A program made the position numbers and the translations under genes. Of a stretch of 32,114 nt of DNA, positions 15,749 to 24,807 are shown piece after piece. This stretch comes from an uncultured Clostridia bacterium (GTDB lineage: Bacteria; Bacillota; Clostridia; TANB77; CAG-508): contig CAJFUM010000064.1 of the NCBI GenBank assembly GCA_904420285.1, positions 1 to 32,114 on the forward strand, in the 5' to 3' direction. The notes under the pieces are model-generated. The model ran no database searches. It saw only the letters and a program-made list of their open reading frames with translations, and was not told the DNA's origin. The number at the start of each line of letters is the position of its first letter. Position 1 is the first letter of the stretch.

Positions 15749-15755
15749 TTCGACA
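15749..15755 (-). promoter_or_regulatory. Possible single Spo0A box upstream of the VirB4 module
   Basis: TGTCGAA on the minus strand matches the 7-bp 0A-box core. It lies about 20 bp upstream of the -35 element of the VirB4-module promoter. One heptamer is weak evidence. Confidence 0.25.
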
Positions 15756-15772
15756 TATTTTTTATTAAATGA

Positions 15773-15806
15773 AAAAAGCACTAAATAAAATTATTTAGTA
15801 CTTTTT
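15773..15806 (-). terminator. Terminator of gyrB
   Basis: Minus-strand hairpin made from 15806-15791 and 15788-15773 (AGTACTAAATAA / TTATTTAGTGCT) with one A-C mismatch, followed by a T-run. It begins 6 nt past the gyrB stop codon. Confidence 0.85.
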
Positions 15807-15812
15807 ATATTT

Positions 15813-17747
<1,935 letters not shown>

Positions 17748-17768
17748 TCAGTTCAATAATATATTTTT

Positions 17769-18017
17769 TTATTTGCTGGCTCTTTTGCCAATAGTATTTG
17801 ATGAAATATTTGTAATATATGCAATATTCTGATTCTTCTTTTTTGTTATTATTAAAGATTTTTTATTATTATCAGAAACATCTATTATATTATCACTAAT
17901 TTTTAAATTTTGTAATACTTCATTTAAATTTTTCTTTTTCTTAAGGGAATCAATATCTAATATTGCTATAATGTTTTCCGAATTAATAACTACATCTTTT
18001 CCTATATGAACGTACAT
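17769..18017 (-). CDS. remB: RemB-like DUF370 protein
   Basis: An 82-residue protein of the DUF370/RemB family (YaaB in B. subtilis), a small DNA-associated regulator whose relative RemA controls biofilm matrix genes. It starts MYVHIGKDVVINSENIIAILDID and contains the family segments SLIITKKKN and YITNISSNTIGKR. Position between recF and gyrB is the conserved one. An AGAAAGGAAA ribosome-binding site precedes ATG 18017. The central region (about 27-50) is more Lys/Asn-rich than usual, in line with the A/T-rich genome. The regulated targets in this organism are unknown. Confidence 0.85.
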   Translation of the reverse strand: MYVHIGKDVVINSENIIAILDIDSLKKKKNLNEVLQNLKISDNIIDVSDNNKKSLIITKKKNQNIAYITNISSNTIGKRASK

Positions 18018-18046
18018 TTAGCTTTTCCTTTCTAAAAAAAGTATTT

Positions 18047-19114
18047 TTAATTAATTATCTCTCCATTTTTTATTTTATAAATATTATATTTTACATCAGA
18101 TAACTCTATTTTATCAGTTCCAGTTAATATAACTTGTGTATCTTTTATATTATTTAAAAAATTCTTTCTTCTTTGTTCATCTAGTTCTGACATGAAATCA
18201 TCTAATAGCAAAATTGGAAATTCACCTAATTCATCATAAATTACTTTTAACTCCGAAAGTTTTAAAGATAATACTGCTGTTCTATTTTGTCCTTGTGAAC
18301 CATATGTGCTTACTTCTTTTCCATTTATATATATCACAAAGTCATCTCGATGTATACCTTTTGTTGTAAAACCTTTTAAAATATCTAATTTTCTTCTTTC
18401 ATTTAATAATTTTAAATATTCTTTTTTATTTTCACAATTTGATATATATTCAATTTCTAATTCTTCTTTTTCATCTGTAATACTTTTATGAATCTCATTT
18501 ATTTTTTTAGATATTTTTTCTATAAATTCATTTCTATAGTTAAATATTTTTTCTCCATATTCAGCTAATTTTTCATCCCAAATTTCTAGCATATCTACAG
18601 TTTTATTTTCTTCTCGTATTTGTCTAAGATAATTGTTTCTTTGTTCTATAGTTTTTATATACATATTTAAATTATATACATAATTTGGTCTTAACTGCCC
18701 TATCATAATATCTAAAAAACGTCTTCTTCCTGCTGGACCATCTTTTAAAATATTTATATCATCTGGAGTAAATATTACAATATTAAGATTTCCTAAAAGT
18801 TCACTTAATTTTTTTATTTTTATTCCATTTAAATTTATTTGTTTTTTATTCCCTATTTCAATCTTTATATTTCCATCTCTATCCTTTTTTTTATAATAAA
18901 TTTGGATTAAAGCGCTCTCTTCATTAAATTTTATCATTTCTTTTTCTTTTGTTGTTCTAAATGATTTTCCAAAACTACATAAAAATATTGATTCTAAAAT
19001 ATTAGTTTTTCCTTGTGCATTATTTCCATATATTATATTTATATTTTGGTTTAAATCTAATTCCAGTTGTTCATAATTTCTAAAATTGTTTAATTTTATT
19101 TTTTCTATATACAT
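18047..19114 (-). CDS. recF: DNA recombination/repair protein RecF
   Basis: A 355-residue SMC-like ATPase that helps load RecA at gapped or stalled replication sites. Walker A YGNNAQGKTN is at about 29-38; the YGSQGQNRTAVLSLKL signature is near 270-285; Walker B FPILLLDDFMSELD is near 296-309. The start is ATG 19114 with AAAGGAC upstream. It follows dnaN, separated by 196 bp that hold DnaA boxes. The S4-domain gene yaaA, often found between dnaN and recF in Firmicutes, is absent. remB follows after 29 nt. Confidence 0.96.
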   Translation of the reverse strand: MYIEKIKLNNFRNYEQLELDLNQNINIIYGNNAQGKTNILESIFLCSFGKSFRTTKEKEMIKFNEESALIQIYYKKKDRDGNIKIEIGNKKQINLNGIKIKKLSELLGNLNIVIFTPDDINILKDGPAGRRRFLDIMIGQLRPNYVYNLNMYIKTIEQRNNYLRQIREENKTVDMLEIWDEKLAEYGEKIFNYRNEFIEKISKKINEIHKSITDEKEELEIEYISNCENKKEYLKLLNERRKLDILKGFTTKGIHRDDFVIYINGKEVSTYGSQGQNRTAVLSLKLSELKVIYDELGEFPILLLDDFMSELDEQRRKNFLNNIKDTQVILTGTDKIELSDVKYNIYKIKNGEIIN

Positions 19115-19157
19115 TTTTATGTCCTTTGCTTAATAAAATTTAAAATTATATATATAG

Positions 19158-19191
19158 TTATCCACAAAATGTGGATAATTATTGTGTATAA
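19158..19191. promoter_or_regulatory. DnaA-box cluster between recF and dnaN
   Basis: TTATCCACA (19158-19166) faces TGTGGATAA (19170-19178) across only 3 nt, and TGTGTATAA (19183-19191, one mismatch) follows. The first two are perfect consensus boxes and together form a hairpin-capable palindrome. They lie in the upstream region of recF. Confidence 0.75.
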
Positions 19192-19280
19192 AGTTATTTT
19201 TATTTTTTCACATTTCTAAATTAACAACATTTTATTTATATTCATTATTTTTTGCACATTTGTATAAAAATTTCTACAAG

Positions 19281-19302
19281 TTATCCACATTTTTGTGGAT
19301 AA
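19281..19302. promoter_or_regulatory. Inverted DnaA-box pair just after dnaN
   Basis: TTATCCACA (19281-19289) and TGTGGATAA (19294-19302) are perfect consensus boxes in inverted order with a 4-nt gap. The same palindrome lies 8 nt past the dnaN stop and could fold in RNA, but lacks a good T-run on the minus strand, so DnaA binding is the better reading. Confidence 0.7.
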
Positions 19303-19310
19303 CTACTGAA

Positions 19311-20429
19311 TTATTCTTTCATTCTTATTGGAAGTACCATATAAATATAGTCTCCCCCTTCTTCAACAGGTCTTATTATACATGGTGATATGCTTGTACC
19401 AAAATCAATGAAAACTTCTTGGTCATCAATATTTCTCAATGCATCTAGGAAATATTTTGGATTAAATCCTGCTTCTAAATTCTTTCCTTCTGTTGTAACA
19501 TACATTTCCTCTTTTGCATCTCCTGTTTGATTTGTACATGAAATTGTAACTTTTCCAATATCTATATTTACTTTTACTGGATATTTCTTCTCCTTTTCTA
19601 TACTAGATGAAGAAATTAAACTAATTCTTTCAAAACAGTTTTGTATTAAACTTTTATCAACTCGTATTCTAGTTTCCCAATTTGATGGAATAACACTAGA
19701 ATAATTTAAAAATTCTCCATCTAAAAGTCTTGTTACAATTTTACAATTTTCCATTTCAAATAAAGCTTGGTTTTTAGCTACTCCAATTTTAATATTATCA
19801 TAAGAATCAATCATAATTTTGTTAATTTCATTTAATGTTCTTCCTGGAATTACAGCTGTAAAATCATTTATTTTATTTTGTAAAAATTTGCTTTTCCATG
19901 CTAATCTAAATCCATCAACTGCTACTACATTTAATTTGTTATTTTTTATTTCAAATAAACAACCTGTAAAAATTGGTCTATTTTCTTCTGTACTTACTGC
20001 AAATATTGTTTTTCTTATCATATCTTTTAATGCATTTTGTTCCATTTCTATAGAATTCTCTATACTTATTTGAGGAAGTTCTGGAAATTCATCTGGATTC
20101 ATTGTTGCTAATTTATATAATGAACCTTCACACTCAATTACTAATAAGTTTTTATCATCTAATGTTATTTTTATTTCTGAATCAGGTAATCTTCTTATTA
20201 TTTCACTAAACATAATTGCATTAACTACTGTTGCTCCTTGTTCTTTTACTTCACAATTAATAATATATTCTATACCTATTTCTAAATCGTAAGTAGTAAA
20301 TTTTACTTCATTATCATTTGTTTGAATTAATATACCCTCTAATATAGGCATTGTTGTTTTTGTAGCTACCGCTTTTGTTACGGAATTAAGGGCTTTGAGG
20401 ATATTATCCTTTTCACAAATAAGTTTCAT
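19311..20429 (-). CDS. dnaN: DNA polymerase III beta sliding clamp
   Basis: A 372-residue protein of the three-fold clamp family, which forms the ring that tethers DNA polymerase. It opens MKLICEKDNILKALNSVTKAV and ends with the family C-terminal motif YMVLPIRMKE. Landmarks include the GRTLNEINKI segment near 179-188 and the domain 3 segment GFNPKYFLDALRNID near 318-332. The ribosome-binding site AAGGAGGAAA precedes ATG 20429. It follows dnaA in the usual order, with oriC between them. No unusual features. Confidence 0.97.
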   Translation of the reverse strand: MKLICEKDNILKALNSVTKAVATKTTMPILEGILIQTNDNEVKFTTYDLEIGIEYIINCEVKEQGATVVNAIMFSEIIRRLPDSEIKITLDDKNLLVIECEGSLYKLATMNPDEFPELPQISIENSIEMEQNALKDMIRKTIFAVSTEENRPIFTGCLFEIKNNKLNVVAVDGFRLAWKSKFLQNKINDFTAVIPGRTLNEINKIMIDSYDNIKIGVAKNQALFEMENCKIVTRLLDGEFLNYSSVIPSNWETRIRVDKSLIQNCFERISLISSSSIEKEKKYPVKVNIDIGKVTISCTNQTGDAKEEMYVTTEGKNLEAGFNPKYFLDALRNIDDQEVFIDFGTSISPCIIRPVEEGGDYIYMVLPIRMKE

Positions 20430-20755
20430 TTCGTTTTTCCTCCTTAATAAATAATATAAATATTTTTAGTAGTAGTAGTAGTAGTGTATGTGGATAATGT
20501 GGATAAGTGTGTGGAAACCTTATCTCCCTAACAAATTTAATGTTAATAACTTAGTGGATAACTCAAAAAGTTATCTACATTAAAAATATTTTATTGTTGA
20601 TAACTAAGATATTAACACTTTATCAACAGAGTTTTCACATTTATATGTGGATATTCTTTTTGTTCGTTCCGTAAGTAAAGATTGCTAATTCGTAGTCAAA
20701 CATTTTTTTAACAAACGTATTTTTTGTAAAAGTTATTCAAAGCTTTTATTAACAA
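20430..20755. other. oriC: Replication origin oriC (dnaA-dnaN intergenic region)
   Basis: This 326-bp gene-free region holds many DnaA boxes. Two perfect TGTGGATAA boxes lie head to tail at 20489-20497 and 20498-20506. One-mismatch boxes are at 20553-20561 (AGTGGATAA), 20571-20579 (TTATCTACA), 20595-20603 (TGTTGATAA), 20620-20628 (TTATCAACA) and 20646-20654 (TGTGGATAT); a two-mismatch copy is at 20510-20518. Next to the tandem boxes is a run of TAG triplets, then A/T-only sequence toward dnaN (20443-20466) that would be the unwinding element. The order boxes, trio, AT-rich tract matches the basal unwinding system described in Bacillus subtilis. Confidence 0.92.
20467..20484 (+). repeat. DnaA-trio, six TAG repeats
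   Basis: Six uninterrupted TAG triplets, read on the plus strand, start 5 nt from the proximal tandem DnaA box. On the plus strand read 3' to 5' they are GAT repeats, the DnaA-trio motif that guides DnaA onto single-stranded DNA. Six perfect copies is a long and regular example. Confidence 0.8.
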
Positions 20756-22096
20756 TTATTTGTCAGATAATAGGATGTTTTTCACACTTTCCACAATCCT
20801 TTTTGTACTTATATTGTTTTGAATTTCTTTTTCTATTTTTGTACAAGCATGTATTACAGTTGTATGATCTCTTTTTCCAAAACCTGCACCTATTTTGGTA
20901 AGTGGAAGTTGTGCAACATTTCTACATAAGTACATTGCTATTTGTCTTGGAAAAGTAACATCATTTGATCTCTTAACTCCCTTTAATTCTTCTACTGTAA
21001 TATTAAAATATTTTGCTATTGTTTCTTGTATTAACTCTAAAGATAATACTTTATCTTTTTTAGTAATTACATCATTAATTGCTTTTTCAGCCATTTCTAA
21101 TGTTATTTTACAATTAGTAAGTGATGCATTTGCTATTAGTTTATTTAAAACTCCTTCAAGTTCTCTTATGTTTGTATCAATTTTTGTTGCTATATCAATT
21201 AGAATTTCGTCATCAATTATAATATTATCTAATTGAGACTTCTTTCTAAGTATTGCTAAACGAGTTTCATAATCTGGATTTGAAATATCTGCTATTAATC
21301 CCCATTCAAATCTAGATTTTAATCTATCCTCTAGTAAATTAATATCTTTTGGTGGTCTATCACTAGAGATAATTATTTGCTTTCCATTTTCATGTAATGC
21401 ATTAAATGTATGGAAAAATTCTTCCTGGCTTCTATCTTTTCCAGCAATAAATTGAATATCATCTATTAAAAGTACGTCTATATTTCTATATTTGTTTCTA
21501 AACATTTCGTTTTTGTTGTCTTTTATAGCATTTATAAGTTGGTTTGTAAACTTTTCAGCAGTTACATATAAAATATTGGCATTTCTATTGTTAATAAGAA
21601 TTTCATTTGCAATTGCTTGCATTAAATGAGTTTTGCCAAGCCCAACACCACCATATATAAATAGTGGGTTATATGCAGTTGCAGGAGCTTCAGCTACTGC
21701 TAGTGCTGCTGCATGTGCGAATCTATTATTATTACCAACTACAAAGCTATCAAAAGTATATTTTGGATTTAATGTTGAATTAAAATAATTTGGTGAAGTA
21801 TTTGCTAATTGTTTAGCAGCCTGTAAATCTTCTTCAGAAACATCATCTTTTAGTATTACAGTAACTTCACAATTTTTATTTGTTATGTAATTAAATGTAT
21901 TTTTGAATAAATCATGATATCTTGAAAGTATTGACTCCTTTTGAAAAGCATTATTGGCTATTAAAACTATATTATCATTGTTAGCACTTTCTATATCTAA
22001 GTCTCTTATCCATGTTTCATATGCAATTTTTGTAACTTCATTTTTTAAAAGTTCTTTTGCTTTTGTTAAAAGTTCATTCAATTCTTCTTTTTGCAT
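20756..22096 (-). CDS. dnaA: Chromosomal replication initiator protein DnaA
   Basis: A 446-residue initiator with the four usual domains. Domain I covers about 1-75 (helicase and regulator contacts). The AAA+ domain has Walker A GGVGLGKTH near 147-155 and Walker B VLLIDDIQF near 208-216. Domain IV carries the DNA-binding signature GFGKRDHTTVIHACTKIE near the C-terminus. The start is ATG 22096, preceded by GGAAGGATT at about 22112-22104; an in-frame TTG at 22165 upstream lacks a site and would add an unlikely hydrophobic leader from promoter sequence. The upstream region contains DnaA boxes, so autoregulation is likely. Confidence 0.97.
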   Translation of the reverse strand: MQKEELNELLTKAKELLKNEVTKIAYETWIRDLDIESANNDNIVLIANNAFQKESILSRYHDLFKNTFNYITNKNCEVTVILKDDVSEEDLQAAKQLANTSPNYFNSTLNPKYTFDSFVVGNNNRFAHAAALAVAEAPATAYNPLFIYGGVGLGKTHLMQAIANEILINNRNANILYVTAEKFTNQLINAIKDNKNEMFRNKYRNIDVLLIDDIQFIAGKDRSQEEFFHTFNALHENGKQIIISSDRPPKDINLLEDRLKSRFEWGLIADISNPDYETRLAILRKKSQLDNIIIDDEILIDIATKIDTNIRELEGVLNKLIANASLTNCKITLEMAEKAINDVITKKDKVLSLELIQETIAKYFNITVEELKGVKRSNDVTFPRQIAMYLCRNVAQLPLTKIGAGFGKRDHTTVIHACTKIEKEIQNNISTKRIVESVKNILLSDK

Positions 22097-22132
22097 TGCT
22101 TTCAATCCTTCCAAAATATAATGTTTTATGAA

Positions 22133-22164
22133 GTGTATAAAAGTTATACACATAATTATCCACA
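22133..22164. promoter_or_regulatory. DnaA boxes in the dnaA leader
   Basis: A perfect TTATCCACA box is at 22156-22164. Next to it a palindrome GTGTATAA (22133-22140) and TTATACAC (22144-22151) includes the one-mismatch box TTATACACA (22144-22152). These lie between the dnaA promoter and start codon, the expected place for autoregulation by DnaA. Confidence 0.7.
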
Positions 22165-22174
22165 ATATTGATAT

Positions 22175-22204
22175 ATAATATCAAAAAAAATTATATATAG
22201 TCAA
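22175..22204 (-). promoter_or_regulatory. Promoter of dnaA
   Basis: On the minus strand TTGACT (22204-22199), an 18-nt spacer, then TATTAT (22180-22175). The DnaA boxes lie just downstream of it. Confidence 0.6.
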
Positions 22205-22242
22205 TACATAAAAATATTTATTTAAAAAATGTTTATTTTATA

Positions 22243-22271
22243 TTGACTTGTAGATAAAATTAAGATATAAT
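22243..22271 (+). promoter_or_regulatory. Promoter of the rpmH-rnpA unit
   Basis: TTGACT (22243-22248), a 17-nt spacer, then TATAAT (22266-22271). The leader to rpmH is about 50 nt. Confidence 0.75.
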
Positions 22272-22329
22272 TAATAGGCTTATTATAGTAAAAAATCCCA
22301 ATGCGGTTTAAATATATAGGAGGTGCAAA

Positions 22330-22464
22330 ATGAAAAGAACATATCAACCAAAAAAGAGACAAGAACAAAAAGAGCATGGTTTTATGAAAAGAATGAAAAC
22401 TAGAGCAGGAAGAAATGTTTTAAAAGCAAGACGTGCAAAAGGAAGAAAAAAATTAAGTGCATAA
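22330..22464 (+). CDS. rpmH: 50S ribosomal protein L34
   Basis: A 44-residue basic protein, [11 protein letters not shown]...GRKKLSA, the full family length, with the conserved [23 protein letters not shown] core. AGGAGG at 22318-22323 lies 6 nt before the ATG. It is the first gene of the rpmH-rnpA-yidD-yidC-jag block, directly divergent from dnaA as in most bacteria. The protein is a component of the large ribosomal subunit near the exit region. Confidence 0.97.
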   Translation: MKRTYQPKKRQEQKEHGFMKRMKTRAGRNVLKARRAKGRKKLSA

Positions 22465-22493
22465 TAATTATAAATGTTTAAAAAATTAGTATT

Positions 22494-22529
22494 TAAAGAA
22501 AATATAAGTTTTTTATTATATTTTCTTTA
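22494..22529 (+). repeat. Hairpin between rpmH and rnpA
   Basis: TAAAGAAAATATAA (22494-22507) and TTATATTTTCTTTA (22516-22529) form a perfect 14-bp stem with an 8-nt loop. No T-run follows. It may uncouple the high expression of rpmH from rnpA by mRNA processing or partial termination; this is an inference. Confidence 0.5.
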
Positions 22530-22582
22530 GGTGCTGATTATTTTAAATATAGGCCATCTTTTTGAAAATATGAGTGATTTTA

Positions 22583-22930
22583 ATGAGAAAAATAAAAACT
22601 TTAAAAAAAAATTATGAATTTAAAAATGTTTTATCAAAAGGAAAATTTTATATAGGAAAACAAGTATCAATATATGTTTTAGAAAACCATAAAAATGTTA
22701 ATGTAATTGGTATAGCCGTAAGCATTAAAAGTTGTGGTGCAGTATTAAGAAATCATATAAAAAGATTAATTAGAGAAAATTATAGATTATTAAAAGATAA
22801 TTTAAAACAAGGATATGATATTGTTTTTTTATGGAATAAAAAATTACAGCCTAAGGATGCAAATTTTCATATTATAAAAAATGATTTAGAAAAGATGTTA
22901 AAAAAGGCGGATTTATTAAATAATGAGTAG
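22583..22930 (+). CDS. rnpA: Ribonuclease P protein component
   Basis: A 115-residue basic protein, the protein subunit of RNase P, which matures the 5' ends of tRNAs. The family signature is AVLRNHIKRLIRENYR (about 52-67), the RNR-type RNA-binding motif. I chose ATG 22583, preceded by GAGTGAT; an in-frame GTG at 22574 would add three residues. It overlaps yidD by 8 nt. The protein is Lys/Asn/Ile-rich like the rest of the genome, otherwise normal. Confidence 0.95.
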   Translation: MRKIKTLKKNYEFKNVLSKGKFYIGKQVSIYVLENHKNVNVIGIAVSIKSCGAVLRNHIKRLIRENYRLLKDNLKQGYDIVFLWNKKLQPKDANFHIIKNDLEKMLKKADLLNNE

Positions 22931-23141
22931 AATATTACTTTTCTTATTAAAAATTTATAAAAAATTTTTTTCACCTATTTTTAAAGCTTGTGGAATAGAA
23001 TGCAAATTTTATCCAACTTGCTCAGAATATATGAGACAAGCTATTATAAAATATGGTGCATTTAAAGGATTTTATTTAGGTTTAAAAAGATTTTTTAGAT
23101 GTAACCCATTTTCTAAAGGTGGATATGATCCATTAAAATAA
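22923..23141 (+). CDS. yidD: Membrane protein insertion efficiency factor YidD
   Basis: A 72-residue protein with the full YidD signature: FKACGIECKFYPTCSEYMRQAI at 21-42 with its three conserved cysteines, and FFRCNPFSKGGYDPLK at the C-terminus. The N-terminal amphipathic helix (SRILLFLLKIYKKFF) attaches it to the membrane. It helps YidC-mediated insertion. Start ATG 22923 overlaps the end of rnpA by 8 nt; yidC follows after 12 nt. Confidence 0.96.
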   Translation: MSRILLFLLKIYKKFFSPIFKACGIECKFYPTCSEYMRQAIIKYGAFKGFYLGLKRFFRCNPFSKGGYDPLK

Positions 23142-23153
23142 ATTGGAGGATTT

Positions 23154-24014
23154 ATGGGAGCTATATCACAATTATTTGGATATTTATTAAATGCTTTGTA
23201 TACAGTATTTAATAATTATGGTATTGCAATAATAGTTTTTTCTATTATTTTAAGAATTATATTAATACCAATTACTATAAAGCAACAGAAATCATTAAAA
23301 AAATCAGCTGAGTTACAAGAAGAAATGAAGGAAATTCAGCGAAAATATAAAAATAACCCAGAAAAACTAAATCAAGAAACGATAGATTTATATAAAAGAG
23401 AAAAAATGAGTCCTTTTGCTGGTTGCTTTAGTTCAATAATTCAACTTGTTATAATTCTTGCAGTGTTTTGGCTAGTAAGTCAACCACTTACATATATGAA
23501 GAAGATAGATCCAAGTGTTATTAATGACTATAAAACTCAATTACAACAAGAGGGAAATCAATCTACTTATTCAGAAATTGCAATAATAAATAAATTTGGA
23601 ACACAAGACGAAAGAGTTCATTTAAATATGGAATTTTTAGGACTTGATTTGAGTAAAGTTCCAAGTGGAAATTTAAATGATTGGACAGTTTATATTATTC
23701 CTATTTTGTATGTAATTTCATCTGTTATTTCTATAAAAATTACTAATAACTTCGCAAAGAAGAGACAGAATAAAAAGAAGGCAATTACTGATGGAACTGA
23801 CATACAAGTGGCAGAAGAACCAAATGAGTTAGAAACGATGGAAGCAATGAATAAAAATATGATGTATATGTTACCATTAATGTCTGTATTTATAGCATTT
23901 ATTGCACCTTTAGGATTAGCTTTATATTGGTTTGTAAGTAATGTATTAATGATTATTGAAAAAATTATTATTGATACTATTATGGAGCATAAGGAGGAAA
24001 AAGAGAATGTCTAG
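23154..24014 (+). CDS. yidC: Membrane protein insertase YidC/OxaA
   Basis: A 286-residue insertase of the Gram-positive type. Five membrane spans are visible: about 18-40, 88-106, 177-195, 236-255 and 258-275, with the charged hairpin KQQKSLKKSAELQEEMKEIQRKY between the first and second. The arginine of the hydrophilic groove is R36 (IILRIILIP). I see no lipobox signal peptide, so it is not a typical SpoIIIJ lipoprotein precursor. The first span begins close to the N-terminus. It is preceded by TTGGAGGA and overlaps jag by 8 nt. Confidence 0.95.
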   Translation: MGAISQLFGYLLNALYTVFNNYGIAIIVFSIILRIILIPITIKQQKSLKKSAELQEEMKEIQRKYKNNPEKLNQETIDLYKREKMSPFAGCFSSIIQLVIILAVFWLVSQPLTYMKKIDPSVINDYKTQLQQEGNQSTYSEIAIINKFGTQDERVHLNMEFLGLDLSKVPSGNLNDWTVYIIPILYVISSVISIKITNNFAKKRQNKKKAITDGTDIQVAEEPNELETMEAMNKNMMYMLPLMSVFIAFIAPLGLALYWFVSNVLMIIEKIIIDTIMEHKEEKENV

Positions 24015-24705
24015 AAGTATAGTTGCAGAAGGAAGAACAACAGCAGATGCGATTTCTAATGGTCTAAAAGAATTGAATGTTTCTAAAGATAGAGTTGATA
24101 TAAAAATATTAGAAGAACATGAAAAAAGAAGCTTTTTTAGTATATTAGCTCCAAGAGTTGTAAAAGTAGAATTAACATTAAAGGATGAAGATAAAAGAAC
24201 ATCAAAAGTTCATGCAAAAATAAAAGATAAGAAAATTACTGAAGAAGAATTCTTAACAGCTAATCAGAAATTAACAGTATTTTTAGATGAGTTTATTAAA
24301 AATTTTCAAAATCTCAAATATGATATTGAAATTGATAAAGAAGAAGACTTTATTAAAATAAATATTGATGGTGAAGATGCTAAAACTTTAATTGGATATA
24401 GGGGAGAGGTGTTAAATGCTTTACAAGTAATTTTAACCTCTATAGCTAATAAAAATTCAGAAAATAAGATTAGAGTAATTTTAAATATTAGCAATTATAA
24501 AGAGAAAAGAGAAAGAGCATTAATAGAGCTAGCTGATAAGATATCTAAAACAGTAGTAAGAACTGGAAAATCTATTACATTAGAGCCAATGATGGCATAT
24601 GAAAGAAAAATTATACATAGTCGTTTACAAGAAAATGACAAAGTTAATACACATAGTATAGGTGAAGAACCTTATAGAAAGATTGTAATATCAAAAAATA
24701 AATAA
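24007..24705 (+). CDS. jag: RNA-binding protein Jag (KhpB)
   Basis: A 232-residue RNA-binding protein. The Jag N-terminal domain is at about 1-52 (SRSIVAEGRTTADAI...FSILAPRVVKVEL), then a KH domain (about 95-165, with IGYRGEVLNALQ as the GXXG-like loop) and an R3H domain at the end (MAYERKIIHSRLQ...HSIGEEPYRKIVI). ATG 24007 follows AAGGAGGAAA (about 23991-24000) and overlaps the end of yidC. It acts with KhpA in post-transcriptional regulation of cell wall growth in other Firmicutes. A strong terminator ends the block. Confidence 0.94.
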   Translation: MSRSIVAEGRTTADAISNGLKELNVSKDRVDIKILEEHEKRSFFSILAPRVVKVELTLKDEDKRTSKVHAKIKDKKITEEEFLTANQKLTVFLDEFIKNFQNLKYDIEIDKEEDFIKINIDGEDAKTLIGYRGEVLNALQVILTSIANKNSENKIRVILNISNYKEKRERALIELADKISKTVVRTGKSITLEPMMAYERKIIHSRLQENDKVNTHSIGEEPYRKIVISKNK

Positions 24706-24712
24706 AAATCGG

Positions 24713-24781
24713 AAGTCAAAGTGAAGATTTTAGTTTAGTTTATAATATAAATAAACTACTATATTTACTTTGACTTTTTTT
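24713..24781 (+). terminator. Terminator of the rpmH-jag block
   Basis: AAGTCAAAGT (24713-24722) pairs with ACTTTGACTT (24767-24776), with a nested inner hairpin (AGTTTAT / ATAAACT), followed by a run of T to 24781. Confidence 0.8.
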
Positions 24782-24807
24782 AATGGAAAATAAGAAAGGA
24801 GATAAAA

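Noticed and set aside
20467..20484. TAG repeat as a simple microsatellite or start of a CRISPR-like array
   Set aside because: Its place 5 nt from tandem DnaA boxes and next to an AT-rich tract fits a DnaA-trio. There are no spacers and no cas genes; I see no CRISPR in the window.
22097..22165. dnaA starting at the upstream TTG 22165
   Set aside because: This would translate the DnaA-box and palindrome region into a hydrophobic leader. ATG 22096 has GGAAGGATT and gives the normal N-terminus.
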